NCBI RefSeq assembly: GCF_034262375.1
Contig: NZ_CP139558.1
Location: 7,316,001 to 7,380,000 of the forward strand
DNA from: Mucilaginibacter sabulilitoris
GTDB lineage: Bacteria > Bacteroidota > Bacteroidia > Sphingobacteriales > Sphingobacteriaceae
Length of the DNA stretch: 64,000 nt
Reading direction: 5' to 3'
Made by a program: the position numbers and the translations under genes. The first letter of the stretch is position 1. Each line of letters begins with the position of its first letter. Below are positions 44,465 through 53,544 of this stretch, piece by piece. The notes beneath the pieces were generated by a model. It was not told the DNA's origin and did no database searches. It saw only the letters and a program-made list of their open reading frames with translations.

Positions 44465-45400
44465 TTAGATGTCAAAGTATAATTCGTTACGCACCTTAAT
44501 ATATTTCCCTTCGAGATCTTTTTGCAGCTGACGCCATTTCCTGCCCGATAATGTGCCTGCCATGTATAAATCACTTTTAAAATCGTTGGTTATTATTCTT
44601 AACGAATAAGGCATTTTAGAATGCTGCTGTTCAAAAACTACTTCCTGTATATCAGTAAGCCGGTATTTTGTTTTAGCCCAAAACAAGTTAGGGTTTCGTA
44701 CCATAATACAATCATCTGATGTACCGAAGCAATACATAAAGGCCGAAAACGCCCAAAAACAAACAACACCAACACCAAACAGAAATACCATTAAGCTTAC
44801 ATGACTTGCTGTGATAATAGCATACAGCAAAAGCCCAAGCACCAGCCATAAAACCGCTCCCCTGAAGTTGAGCAATTGCCTGCCTTCATACCACACAAAC
44901 TGCTCATTATTCAAAGGCAACTTATTTGCTTTGGTTATTATACTTGGTTTATATGACTTATTAAGAATATGACGGGTAATAAACTGCTTAACAGCAGCGG
45001 TATTGGCATACATATCGTCGTAAAGATAAATTTCCCGGCTGCCTTTAAATTTAAGCATCATACCCTCCCGCGGGTAATCGAGCATAAAACTAAAGGGTTG
45101 TTTACCCGACAATTGAACACGTTCCAGATCCTTCCAAAAAAGGGCATTCTTACGGGTAAACTTTATAGAGTTTGTATTAACATGAAATTTCGGAATATTT
45201 TTAAAGTACCGAATTATGGTGTAAACCGCCATAATTACCAGGCATGAGCTTATCAGTATTATAAATATTTCACCTGCAACTGTCAGTGCTTCTTTATAAA
45301 GGAATGTAGTCACAAATGCTAACAGCAAGAAATAAAGTGTTAAAATAAACACATTTAAATAGAATTTTTTCCAATGCCGCCGGCTGGTAACTTCTTCCAT
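44465..45400 (-). CDS. Hypothetical membrane protein, 311 residues
   Basis: Four hydrophobic segments occur as two pairs: FILTLYFLLLAFVTTFLY with IFIILISSCLVIMAVYTIIR near the N-terminus, and LWLVLGLLLYAIITASHVSL with MVFLFGVGVVCFWAFSAFMY in the middle. Each pair is followed by a soluble PH-like stretch (NSIKFTRKNALFWKDLERVQ; VRNPNLFWAKTKYRLTDIQE). The internal repeat suggests a duplicated membrane-PH unit. It is 4 bp from the upstream gene at 45405, so the two are co-transcribed. No function is known. Confidence 0.72.
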   Translation of the reverse strand: MEEVTSRRHWKKFYLNVFILTLYFLLLAFVTTFLYKEALTVAGEIFIILISSCLVIMAVYTIIRYFKNIPKFHVNTNSIKFTRKNALFWKDLERVQLSGKQPFSFMLDYPREGMMLKFKGSREIYLYDDMYANTAAVKQFITRHILNKSYKPSIITKANKLPLNNEQFVWYEGRQLLNFRGAVLWLVLGLLLYAIITASHVSLMVFLFGVGVVCFWAFSAFMYCFGTSDDCIMVRNPNLFWAKTKYRLTDIQEVVFEQQHSKMPYSLRIITNDFKSDLYMAGTLSGRKWRQLQKDLEGKYIKVRNELYFDI

Positions 45401-45404
45401 TTAA

Positions 45405-46334
45405 TTATTCTTTCTTGTAATCTTTATGCACGATTAAAAAGCTGGCGCGCTCTTCTTTGTGGAAAGGGATATTCCAGTTACCCTGGTAAGTTATTTTAGT
45501 GGGCAGTAGTTCTCCCTCAAAATTATTAAGTTCAATATTCATTTGCACGTCGAAATCAACAAACATATTACTAAACTTCATATCAATATATCGGCCCAGA
45601 ATCTGGAAGGTACGTTCATCAAATATAGTAGTCATTTCCTTAATCATGGTATCGCCGTCAGATGTACTTGGTTTGCACCTCACCCTGAAGCGGTAAACCG
45701 GGATAGTATCCAGATACTTGCCACGGGCAAATTCGTAATAGTAATACTCCCGCATATCACCGGCAAATATCTCCGTTTTACTGCTGATGAACGGGATACC
45801 CTTCACCTTACGCCCCGGACTAAAAATAAGCGTTTTTAGTTTATCCTTATATGATTCATTTTTACCGCCCGACCCCGGCAGGGCATCACCCTTAACAAAA
45901 TCGGAGTTATAGGCGTTCATAAAAATATAATCAAACATCTCTACCGTGTACAGCTGATACTTCCCGTTCTTTTTAAACATGTTGCCGCTATCAAGCTTGG
46001 CTAAGTACTCCATTTTGTGCTTGCCTGCTGCATTGCTGTGTACTATTTTCCGGTATATTTTGCCGTCGACTTTATTCTTTTTGTCGTAGGTAAAAATGCG
46101 GTTCTCGGCAGTAAAACCGTACCGTTTCATATTTTGAAAAGCCTTATAAAAACTGGTATCGGCCAGTACAGCATCAATAAAATCCTGTGCGTTTAATTTA
46201 TGCGACTTAATATCAACCAACGAATCAATAACAATGGTGCGGATAGTGTCAGGATTAAACCGGTTAATTTGCTGCGCGAGGGAAGATAATGTTCCTATTG
46301 TACAGAAAAAGAATAATAGCAGAATTTTTTTCAT
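45405..46334 (-). CDS. Hypothetical secreted protein, 309 residues
   Basis: A signal peptide (about 1-20, LSSLAQQ) precedes a periplasmic domain of about 290 residues rich in Tyr and Lys. It has GDMREYYYYEFARGKYLDTI and ITYQGNWNIPFHKEERASFL near the end, consistent with a beta-rich envelope protein. Nothing identifies a family with certainty. It is upstream of, and 4 bp from, the 311-residue membrane protein gene. Confidence 0.72.
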   Translation of the reverse strand: MKKILLLFFFCTIGTLSSLAQQINRFNPDTIRTIVIDSLVDIKSHKLNAQDFIDAVLADTSFYKAFQNMKRYGFTAENRIFTYDKKNKVDGKIYRKIVHSNAAGKHKMEYLAKLDSGNMFKKNGKYQLYTVEMFDYIFMNAYNSDFVKGDALPGSGGKNESYKDKLKTLIFSPGRKVKGIPFISSKTEIFAGDMREYYYYEFARGKYLDTIPVYRFRVRCKPSTSDGDTMIKEMTTIFDERTFQILGRYIDMKFSNMFVDFDVQMNIELNNFEGELLPTKITYQGNWNIPFHKEERASFLIVHKDYKKE

Positions 46335-46336
46335 TG

Positions 46337-46420
46337 ATTGTTCATTAGTTCACGCGTTATTTATTCACTGGATTAACATTTTTACTAACGAACCAGTGAA
46401 CAAATGAACCGATGAACTTA
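46337..46420. repeat. Degenerate 7-8-bp-period repeat upstream of the 309-residue gene
   Basis: Words gttcatt, gttcacg, gaaccag, tgaacaa, atgaacc and gatgaac recur at 7-8 bp steps in two opposing halves (46340-46360 and 46391-46414). It fills the spacer between the amidohydrolase stop and the 309-residue gene start. Confidence 0.6.
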
Positions 46421-46424
46421 TATA

Positions 46425-47609
46425 TTAATTCCCCAGCTGCTTAATGGCCAGGTATGCCATGAGTCCTGTGCTTATTTTAAACGCATCCTCTTCCACATCA
46501 AAAGTTGGGGTATGTACTGATGAAGTAATGCCGCGGCTTTCATTACGGGTACCTAAACGATAAAAACAAGAGTCGGCTACCTGTGAGTAGTAGGCAAAGT
46601 CTTCTGCAGCCATCCATATATCAAGGTCAAGCACATTTTCTTTACCCAAGTAGTCTTCAGCATGGCCACGAGTCGCCGCTGTCAATTTTTCTTCATTGAT
46701 CAGGAAAGGATAACCGCGCATAATATTAAACTCGCAGCTTCCGCCCATGCTTTCGGCAATACCTTCAGCCATTTTCTTCATGCGTTTATGAGCTTCCTCA
46801 CGCCATTTCTCGTCCATGGTACGAAAAGTACCCTCCAGGTAAACTTCATTTGGAATCACATTGGTAGCGCCATTGGCAATCACTTTACCAAATGATAATA
46901 CCGACGGACTTTTAGGGTCGGCAAAACGGCTAACCACCTGCTGCAAGGCGGTTAATATATGAGCGGTAATAATAACCGGGTCAATATTTTGCTGTGGCTG
47001 CGCGCCATGACCTCCCTTACCTTTAACGGTAACATAAAGCTCATCTGTCGAGGCCATGTATTTACCTGCACGGAAACCCACCTTACCGGCCTCAATAAGC
47101 GGCATTACATGCTGGCCTAATACGGCATGTGGTTTAGGGTTTTCAAGTACGCCTTCCTTGATCATGATACTGGCCCCACCCGGCAATTTCTCTTCGGCCG
47201 GTTGGAATATCAATTTAACTGTACCAGCAAACTGGCTTTTCAATTCGGTTAAAATGCGGGCCGTGCCCAGTAATGACGAGGTATGTGCATCATGCCCACA
47301 GGCGTGCATTACACCTACATTTTGCGATTTGTACGGCACATCATTAGCCTCAGTAATAGGCAGTGCGTCCATATCGGCACGCAGGGCTACTACATTATCC
47401 GAAGGCTTATCACCCTTAATGAGGGCTACCAAACCGGTATCGGCCATTTTATGATATTCCAGGCCAAGTTCTTCCAATTTGTTGGCTACAAAAACCGAGG
47501 TCTGCAACTCATGAAAAGATAACTCTGGGTGGCTATGCAAATGGCGGCGATTGGCTACCACATCGTTAAATATTTTGCTGGATAATTCTTGTATTTGCTC
47601 TTTAATCAT
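46425..47609 (-). CDS. M20-family amidohydrolase (N-acyl-amino-acid / acetyl-diaminopimelate deacylase-like)
   Basis: 394 residues. Metal-site and family blocks: RRHLHSHPELSFHELQTSVF, VALRADMDALPITEANDVPY, MHACGHDAHTSSLLGTARIL, FQPAEEKLPGGASIMIKEGV, GKGGHGAQPQQNIDPVIITA in the dimerisation domain, and IWMAAEDFAYYSQVADSCFY near the end. Such cytoplasmic enzymes remove acyl groups from amino acids or peptides. Which one is not readable; auxin-conjugate, hippurate and N-acetyl-diaminopimelate hydrolases all share this pattern. It overlaps the SPOR gene by 8 bp. Confidence 0.92.
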   Translation of the reverse strand: MIKEQIQELSSKIFNDVVANRRHLHSHPELSFHELQTSVFVANKLEELGLEYHKMADTGLVALIKGDKPSDNVVALRADMDALPITEANDVPYKSQNVGVMHACGHDAHTSSLLGTARILTELKSQFAGTVKLIFQPAEEKLPGGASIMIKEGVLENPKPHAVLGQHVMPLIEAGKVGFRAGKYMASTDELYVTVKGKGGHGAQPQQNIDPVIITAHILTALQQVVSRFADPKSPSVLSFGKVIANGATNVIPNEVYLEGTFRTMDEKWREEAHKRMKKMAEGIAESMGGSCEFNIMRGYPFLINEEKLTAATRGHAEDYLGKENVLDLDIWMAAEDFAYYSQVADSCFYRLGTRNESRGITSSVHTPTFDVEEDAFKISTGLMAYLAIKQLGN

Positions 47610-48066
47610 TATCGGATTCCGTTTTAGGGAGGTTTATTTTTTCGGAAATGATGAACAGGCTCGAAAATGAAGACCGAAGTTCCTGCATCAGTTTTTGCGC
47701 TTCCAGACGGGTCCTGAAATCGCCGGCGCGAACTTTAAAATTAGGTTCGCTGTAAATTATATAGGTACGCAACTCAGGATACTGATCCTGCAAACGGGCT
47801 TGCGCGTTAAAGGCATCTTTACGGTTTGAGCCGCTGAATATCTGTACCCGGTAACCGTATGAGGAGAATGTAGTTGGCACACCGACCGCGTTATTCATTT
47901 CCAGCCTTTTAGCTATCAGGGTATCAACAAGCGGGTCTTTAATTACCTCCACTTTGCCGCGGGTTTGCTGCGCAAAGGAACGGGAAGATGCAATTAGCAG
48001 TATAAAGAAAAAGCAGTATTTGATGAGGCTAAAATTAGCTTTATGATCAAATACTGCTTTTTTCAT
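47602..48066 (-). CDS. SPOR-domain periplasmic protein
   Basis: 154 residues with a hydrophobic leader (CFFFILLIASSRSFAQQ, to about residue 33). A C-terminal SPOR domain follows: YRVQIFSGSNRKDAFNAQAR, then FKVRAGDFRTRLEAQKLMQE. SPOR domains bind denuded peptidoglycan glycan strands, often at the division site. The 8-bp overlap with the amidohydrolase suggests coupling, but a shared role is not evident. Confidence 0.87.
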   Translation of the reverse strand: MKKAVFDHKANFSLIKYCFFFILLIASSRSFAQQTRGKVEVIKDPLVDTLIAKRLEMNNAVGVPTTFSSYGYRVQIFSGSNRKDAFNAQARLQDQYPELRTYIIYSEPNFKVRAGDFRTRLEAQKLMQELRSSFSSLFIISEKINLPKTESDND

Positions 48067-48088
48067 TTTGTTATCTTATTAAAATGAG

Positions 48089-48162
48089 CCTGTCATGCTG
48101 AACCTGTCGAAGCATGGCGGGCAGGCCTCTACTCACGATCCTTCGACAGGCTCGATGACAGG
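48089..48162. repeat. REP-like palindrome, copy 2
   Basis: cctgtcatgctgaacctgtc and gaagcatgg are answered by ccttcgacaggctcgatgac and agg, an imperfect inverted repeat around ggcaggcc. It lies between the SPOR gene start and the secA stop. Confidence 0.8.
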
Positions 48163-48177
48163 CCTTACATTAGATTC

Positions 48178-51100
48178 TTAATTTTGCCCTACGCCGTGGC
48201 AATTTTTATACTTTTTGCCGCTACCGCAAGGGCATGGGTCATTACGACCTATTTTATTTTCCACCCTAACAGGGGTAGCTTTTTGCGGCTCGCGGAAATC
48301 GTCCATTGGTACACCTCCGCTTTCATTTACCAGTTCGGCTTTAGTGGTTTTCATTTTACGCAGATCGAGCTTTGGCTCTGGTCTTGCTTCCCTTACCTCA
48401 TCAGCCTGCTGCTGAACTGGGATACCACCTCTGAACAGGAAGCTTACAATCTCTTTATTCACATTGGTAAGCATGCCCCTGAACAATTCAAAAGCTTCAA
48501 ATTTGTAAACCAATAATGGGTCTTTTTGCTCATAAACCGCGTTCTGTACAGATTGTTTTAACTCGTCCATTTCGCGCAGGTGCTCTTTCCAGGCATCATC
48601 AATCATGTACAGGGTTACGTTCTTTTCAAACGATTTAAATACCTCAACACCATGATTTTCTACTGCCTTTTTCAACGGAACTGATACCTGTATGCCATGA
48701 ATACCATCGCTAAACGGTACCACTATATTTTCAACATATTGCCCGCGGGTATCAAATACATCTTTCAGAACAGGGTAAGCTTGTTGAGCTACCGCTTCGG
48801 CTTTACGTTTGTAAAAGTCCATCACCGTTTGGAAAGTCCTGTCGGTTAGCGCGGCTATATTTTTTGAGGCAAACTCATCAATATCAAGTTCAATGTCAAC
48901 TGAGAACAAACGGATCACCTCCAGGGTAAACCCTTCGTAGTTATTTGATTCTTTATATTCGGTAGCAATGTCTTCAACAACATCAAAAATGGTATTGCTC
49001 AAATCAACGTCCAAACGTTCGCCAAATAAAGCATTTTTACGTTTTGTATAAATAACGGTACGCTGTGAGTTCATCACATCATCATACTCGAGCAAACGTT
49101 TACGGATACCAAAGTTGTTCTCTTCTACCTTTTTCTGAGCACGCTCAATAGATTTGGAGATCATAGAGTGCTGAATAACTTCGCCCTCCTCAATACCCAT
49201 ACGCACCATCAGGTTTGATATACGCTCTGAACCGAACAAACGCATCAGGTTATCCTCTAACGATACGAAGAACTGAGATGAACCCGGGTCGCCTTGCCTA
49301 CCTGCACGGCCACGCAACTGCCTGTCAACGCGGCGCGACTCATGGCGCTCCGTACCAACAATGGCCAAACCGCCAGCGTCTTTAACGCCAGGCCCCAGTT
49401 TAATATCCGTACCACGACCAGCCATGTTTGTAGCGATAGTCACTGTACTTGTTTTACCAGCTTCGGCCACAATATCAGCCTCTTTCTGGTGCATCTTGGC
49501 ATTCAGCACGTTATGTTTGATGCCGCGCAGCTTAAGCATACGGCTCAGTAATTCTGAAATTTCAACCGAGGTTGTACCAACCAACACCGGCCTGCCGGCT
49601 TCTGTCAGCTTAACAATTTCTTCAGCTACGGCGTTATATTTTTCGCGTACTGTACGGTAAACAAGATCCTGCCTGTCGTCGCGGCTTATTTTGGTATTGG
49701 TTGGTATCTCTACCACATCAAGTTTATAAATTTCCCAAAACTCACCGGCCTCAGTAACAGCAGTACCTGTCATACCACAAAGTTTGTGGTACATACGGAA
49801 ATAGTTTTGCAGGGTGATGGTAGCGAAAGTTTGTGTCGCATCCTCAACCTTTACATTTTCTTTAGCTTCAATAGCCTGGTGTAAACCATCAGAGTAACGA
49901 CGGCCATCCAATACACGGCCTGTTTGCTCATCAACAATTTTCACCTTGCCTTCGTCCAAAATATACTCAGTATCTTTTTCAAACAGGGTGTAAGCTTTTA
50001 ACAGCTGGTTAACCGAATGAATACGTTCAGATTTTATAGAAAAATCGCGCATCAGCTCATCCTTGCGGGCAATCTTCTCTTCGGCGCTAAGGTTTGATTT
50101 TTCGATCTCTGCAATCTCGGTACCTACATCAGGCATCACAAAAAAGTGAGGATCTTCGCCGGAAGAAGTTATCAGTTCGATACCTTTTTCGGCCAGTTCA
50201 ACCTGATTGTTTTTTTCGTCGATAACAAAGTAAAGCTCGGCATCAACCTTTGGCATATCCTTACCCTGATCCTGCATGTAGTGGTTTTCAACCTTCTGCA
50301 AAATTGTCCGGTTACCACCCTCGCTCAAAAATTTGATCAGCGCTTTGCTTTTCGGCAATCCCCTAAAGGCGCGCAATAAAGCTAAGCCACCGCCATCAGC
50401 ATCGGCATTACCTTCGCTAATGGCTTTTTTAGCTTCGTTCAGCACGCCATTAACATAAGCTTTCTGCGCATTAACCAAACGCTCAATGCGCGGTTTTAAC
50501 TCATAAAATTCATGTTCATCACCACGCGGAATTGGGCCTGATATAATTAAAGGGGTACGGGCATCATCAATTAAAACTGAATCGACCTCATCCACCATTG
50601 CATAGTGCAATTTACGCTGAACCAGTTCTTCAGGGCTGCGTGTCATATTGTCACGCAGGTAATCAAAACCAAATTCATTATTGGTACCAAAAGTAATATC
50701 AGCCAGGTAAGCAGCACGACGCTCTTCTGAATTCGGCTCATGTTTGTCAATACAATCAACCGATAAGCCATGGAATTCATACAACGGCCCCATCCATTCA
50801 CTGTCACGACGGGCCAGGTAATCGTTCACGGTTACAATGTGAACGCCTTGCCCGGCAAGGGCGTTTAAGTATGCAGGCAGCGTGGCTACCAGCGTTTTAC
50901 CCTCACCTGTGGCCATTTCTGATATTTTACCTTGATGCAGTACGATACCGCCTATCAGCTGTACATCATAATGTACCATATCCCAGGTTACCTCGTTACC
51001 GGCAGCAAGCCAGGTATTGTGGTGTATAGCTGTATCACCTTTAATTACTACGTTATTTTTACGCGCGGCAAGTTCACGGTCAAACTGAGTGGCAGTAACT

Positions 51101-51486
51101 TCAATTGTTTTATTGCCTGCAAAACGGCGTGCGGTTTCTTTTACCACGGCAAAGGCCTCTGGCAAAATATTCATCAATATATCTTCAAGCTCTTTATTGC
51201 GGTCTTTTTCCAGCTTATCTAACTGGGTGTAAAGCTCCACTTTTTCGCTCACATCCATGTCCAGCTCGGTTTCGGTACGGTCTTTAATAGCTTGTATTTC
51301 ACTATCAATACCCGAAAGCCCCTGGGCAATGGTTTCTTTAAAATCTATGGTTTTAGCTCTAAGCTCATCATTACTGATGTTGTCGAGTTTTGCAAATTCA
51401 GCCTTAATTTTTTCAACTATAGGCTGTATTGCTTTTACATCCCGTTCTGATTTGCTTCCAAAAAGCTTACTGATAAAATCTAACAT
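48178..51486 (-). CDS. secA: Preprotein translocase ATPase SecA
   Basis: 1102 residues, about 200 longer than E. coli SecA. SecA drives secretory proteins through SecYEG. Motifs: IGGIVLHQGKISEMATGEGK with Walker A, VHIVTVNDYLARRDSEWMGP, FGFDYLRDNMTRSPEELVQR, VDEVDSVLIDDARTPLIISG (Walker B DEVD), GMTGTAVTEAGEFWEIYKLD, NMAGRGTDIKLGPGV, and ESRRVDRQLRGRAGRQGDPG. The C-terminal SEC-C zinc tail is RNDPCPCGSGKKYKNCHG. The extra length lies mainly in insertions around residues 330-480, a common Bacteroidota feature. The start has no clear -7 match. Confidence 0.98.
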   Translation of the reverse strand: MLDFISKLFGSKSERDVKAIQPIVEKIKAEFAKLDNISNDELRAKTIDFKETIAQGLSGIDSEIQAIKDRTETELDMDVSEKVELYTQLDKLEKDRNKELEDILMNILPEAFAVVKETARRFAGNKTIEVTATQFDRELAARKNNVVIKGDTAIHHNTWLAAGNEVTWDMVHYDVQLIGGIVLHQGKISEMATGEGKTLVATLPAYLNALAGQGVHIVTVNDYLARRDSEWMGPLYEFHGLSVDCIDKHEPNSEERRAAYLADITFGTNNEFGFDYLRDNMTRSPEELVQRKLHYAMVDEVDSVLIDDARTPLIISGPIPRGDEHEFYELKPRIERLVNAQKAYVNGVLNEAKKAISEGNADADGGGLALLRAFRGLPKSKALIKFLSEGGNRTILQKVENHYMQDQGKDMPKVDAELYFVIDEKNNQVELAEKGIELITSSGEDPHFFVMPDVGTEIAEIEKSNLSAEEKIARKDELMRDFSIKSERIHSVNQLLKAYTLFEKDTEYILDEGKVKIVDEQTGRVLDGRRYSDGLHQAIEAKENVKVEDATQTFATITLQNYFRMYHKLCGMTGTAVTEAGEFWEIYKLDVVEIPTNTKISRDDRQDLVYRTVREKYNAVAEEIVKLTEAGRPVLVGTTSVEISELLSRMLKLRGIKHNVLNAKMHQKEADIVAEAGKTSTVTIATNMAGRGTDIKLGPGVKDAGGLAIVGTERHESRRVDRQLRGRAGRQGDPGSSQFFVSLEDNLMRLFGSERISNLMVRMGIEEGEVIQHSMISKSIERAQKKVEENNFGIRKRLLEYDDVMNSQRTVIYTKRKNALFGERLDVDLSNTIFDVVEDIATEYKESNNYEGFTLEVIRLFSVDIELDIDEFASKNIAALTDRTFQTVMDFYKRKAEAVAQQAYPVLKDVFDTRGQYVENIVVPFSDGIHGIQVSVPLKKAVENHGVEVFKSFEKNVTLYMIDDAWKEHLREMDELKQSVQNAVYEQKDPLLVYKFEAFELFRGMLTNVNKEIVSFLFRGGIPVQQQADEVREARPEPKLDLRKMKTTKAELVNESGGVPMDDFREPQKATPVRVENKIGRNDPCPCGSGKKYKNCHGVGQN

Positions 51487-51565
51487 ATTAATTTGATATG
51501 ATCCTACAAACTCAACAATTGCGCCAAGGCAACTTACTGAGCCATATTGACAGGTAAAGGTACAA

Positions 51566-51659
51566 AACCCCCTCTAAATCTCCCCCGATTGGGGAGACTT
51601 TTTAAAAAAACTTGGATTAATGTCTTAAAAGTTCTCCCCTTTGGGGAGGGTTGGGTGCG
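51566..51659. repeat. Dispersed mosaic repeat, family 2 copy 2
   Basis: accccctctaaatctccccc followed by gattggggagactttttaaa, ending tctcccctttggggagggtt and gggtg. It shares structure and most bases with 39301-39379. It fills the space between secA and the ribF stop. Confidence 0.75.
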
Positions 51660-51660
51660 G

Positions 51661-52584
51661 TTACAGCAAAGCCAGCACGTCCTCTTTATCTTTTGCCAGT
51701 TGTACTTTAAGTTCATCAAGTGATGAAAACTTAATATCACCGCGTACATAATGGTGGAAATTCATACGGATGGGTTGGTTGTATATCTCCTGGTCAAAAT
51801 CAAAAATATTCACCTCTATGTTGTGGGTAAGGCCATTAACAGTGGGACGGGTGCCTATATAAGCCATTCCTTTATGTTGTTTGCCGCCTACATTTACTGT
51901 TACAGCAAAAATACCGTCAGACGGAATGAGCTTATACTTTTCTTCCACTACGATGTTGGCTGTCGGATAACCCAGTTGCCTGCCCAGCTGGTCGCCACGG
52001 ATCACAGATCCCGTAATGAAGAATGGATAACCTAAATAAGAATTAGCCAAATCAATTTTCCCTTCCAACAAAGCATTTCTGATACGGGTTGAGCTGATGG
52101 CTACCTCGTTTATGTCCTGCTCAGGTATTTCAACTACATCAAAACCATACACCGGACCAAGTCTCAAGAGGTCTTCCAGACCGCCCTGCCTGTCTTTACC
52201 AAAACGGTGGTCGTAACCGATTACAATTTTTTTGGTACCTATTTTATTGACCAATACATCGCGGATATAGCCCTCAGCGGTCTGATTTGAAAAATCTCTT
52301 GAAAACGGCGTAATGATCAGGTGGTCCACTCCGAGCTGCTCCATCAACTGCGCCTTTTCGGTAATGGTAGTGATCAGTTTCAGGCTTTCATCCTCCGGGT
52401 GCAGGATCATGCGGGGATGGGGGAAAAAAGTTAAAATAACTGTTTCGCCATTGGTACTGTCGGCCAGCTCTTTTATTCCCGAAATAATTTTGCGGTGACC
52501 AATATGCACCCCATCAAAAGTACCGATGGTTACCACTGCATTTTTTACCGCTGTAAACTCGTCAATATGATTATATACCCTCAT
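51661..52584 (-). CDS. ribF: Bifunctional riboflavin kinase / FMN adenylyltransferase
   Basis: 307 residues. The N-terminal nucleotidyltransferase has VVTIGTFDGVHIGHRKIISG and GYDHRFGKDRQGG, then ISSTRIRNALLEGKIDLANS. The C-terminal flavokinase has VIRGDQLGRQLGYPTANIVV (with the PTAN motif), KHKGMAYIGTRPTV-like (here HKGMAYIGTRP) and IEVNIFDFDQEIYNQPIRMN. It turns riboflavin into FMN and FAD. A full TAnnTTTG element lies 17 bp upstream of the ATG. It stands next to truB in the usual Bacteroidota neighbourhood. Confidence 0.97.
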   Translation of the reverse strand: MRVYNHIDEFTAVKNAVVTIGTFDGVHIGHRKIISGIKELADSTNGETVILTFFPHPRMILHPEDESLKLITTITEKAQLMEQLGVDHLIITPFSRDFSNQTAEGYIRDVLVNKIGTKKIVIGYDHRFGKDRQGGLEDLLRLGPVYGFDVVEIPEQDINEVAISSTRIRNALLEGKIDLANSYLGYPFFITGSVIRGDQLGRQLGYPTANIVVEEKYKLIPSDGIFAVTVNVGGKQHKGMAYIGTRPTVNGLTHNIEVNIFDFDQEIYNQPIRMNFHHYVRGDIKFSSLDELKVQLAKDKEDVLALL

Positions 52585-52600
52585 TGTATGAGTAAAAACA

Positions 52601-52608
52601 CAAAGTTA
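52601..52608 (-). promoter_or_regulatory. Bacteroidota -7 element for ribF
   Basis: The minus strand reads TAACTTTG, matching TAnnTTTG. Transcription would start about 10 nt before the ATG at 52584, giving a very short leader. Confidence 0.55.
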
Positions 52609-52660
52609 ATTTTTTAGTTGATCGTGTTAAATCAGGCTGATATTTTGACGCAGAAATGTA

Positions 52661-53470
52661 TTATTCGGCCGCTGGCTCTTGCGCTATTTTCAGTCCTTTG
52701 ATCATGTTTACCAGTTCCATAACCTCCCAGGCATCAGTTATATTGAAATTACCGCTGCGGGTTCGCTTTAACCTTGACAGGTATGCACCGTTGTTTAATG
52801 CAGCGCCAAAATCATGTACCAGCGACCGGATATAAGTGCCCTTGCTGCAAACCACCCTGAAATCAACTTCTGGTAGTTCAACGCGGGTTAACTCAAACTC
52901 CGAGATGGTTACATTACGCAGGCGCAGTTCTACGTCTTCGCCCCTGCGGGCTTTTTCATATAAACGCTCTCCGTCAATTTTTATGGCAGAGTGCACAGGA
53001 GGGTACTGCTGTATATCGCCGGTAAACTGTTTGCAGTTATTACGCAGCAGTTCTTCGGTAAGTTGGCTGATGTCGAATTTATTATCAGGCTCCGTTTCCA
53101 TATCATAAGACGGCGTGGTAGCTCCAAGGACCATAGTACCGGTGTATTCCTTTTCTTCGGCCTGAAAGGTATCTATCTGCTTGGTCATTTTACCGGTGCA
53201 AATAATAAGCAGTCCGGTAGCCAGCGGGTCAAGCGTACCTGCATGCCCCACCTTTAATTTAAGCGGTTTAAATGAATTGCGAATTTTGCCCACTACATCA
53301 AAGCTCGTCCACTTGTAAGGTTTATTAACCAACAGCAACTGACCTTCGGCAAATTCTTCTGGTCTGGTATAAGTTTTTTTCAATATGATTCTTTTTACCG
53401 GATATCCCCGGGTATTTGGGGCAAAGGTAGGGATTTTGTGTGAATCAGGATTTTTCATCTGAACCATCAT
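52661..53470 (-). CDS. truB: tRNA pseudouridine-55 synthase TruB
   Basis: The frame is 269 residues. TruB makes pseudouridine 55 in the T-loop of tRNAs. Motifs: QLLLVNKPYKWTSFDVVGKI, LKVGHAGTLDPLATGLLIIC (catalytic Asp), QYPPVHSAIKIDGERLYEKA and VVCSKGTYIRSLVHDFGAAL. The coordinates give the longest frame. The first 29 residues do not resemble the family, and a TAnnTTTG promoter element at 53422-53429 falls inside them. A TTG at 53383 (then KKTYTRPEEF) may therefore be the true start. Confidence 0.95.
   Translation of the reverse strand: MMVQMKNPDSHKIPTFAPNTRGYPVKRIILKKTYTRPEEFAEGQLLLVNKPYKWTSFDVVGKIRNSFKPLKLKVGHAGTLDPLATGLLIICTGKMTKQIDTFQAEEKEYTGTMVLGATTPSYDMETEPDNKFDISQLTEELLRNNCKQFTGDIQQYPPVHSAIKIDGERLYEKARRGEDVELRLRNVTISEFELTRVELPEVDFRVVCSKGTYIRSLVHDFGAALNNGAYLSRLKRTRSGNFNITDAWEVMELVNMIKGLKIAQEPAAE
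53422..53429 (-). promoter_or_regulatory. Bacteroidota -7 element inside the truB N-terminal extension
   Basis: The minus strand reads TACCTTTG, matching TAnnTTTG. If used, transcripts would start near 53415, downstream of the ATGs at 53458-53470, which supports the later TTG start. Confidence 0.45.
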
Positions 53471-53544
53471 TTACGTGATTAAAGGCCTAAAGGATAAATC
53501 ATAATAATCCTTTAATCACCTAAATCACGGTTCAGACAATAAGA

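Noticed and set aside
47056..47454. 132-codon plus-strand frame within the amidohydrolase gene
   Set aside because: Overlaps a complete M20 gene and shows no domain.
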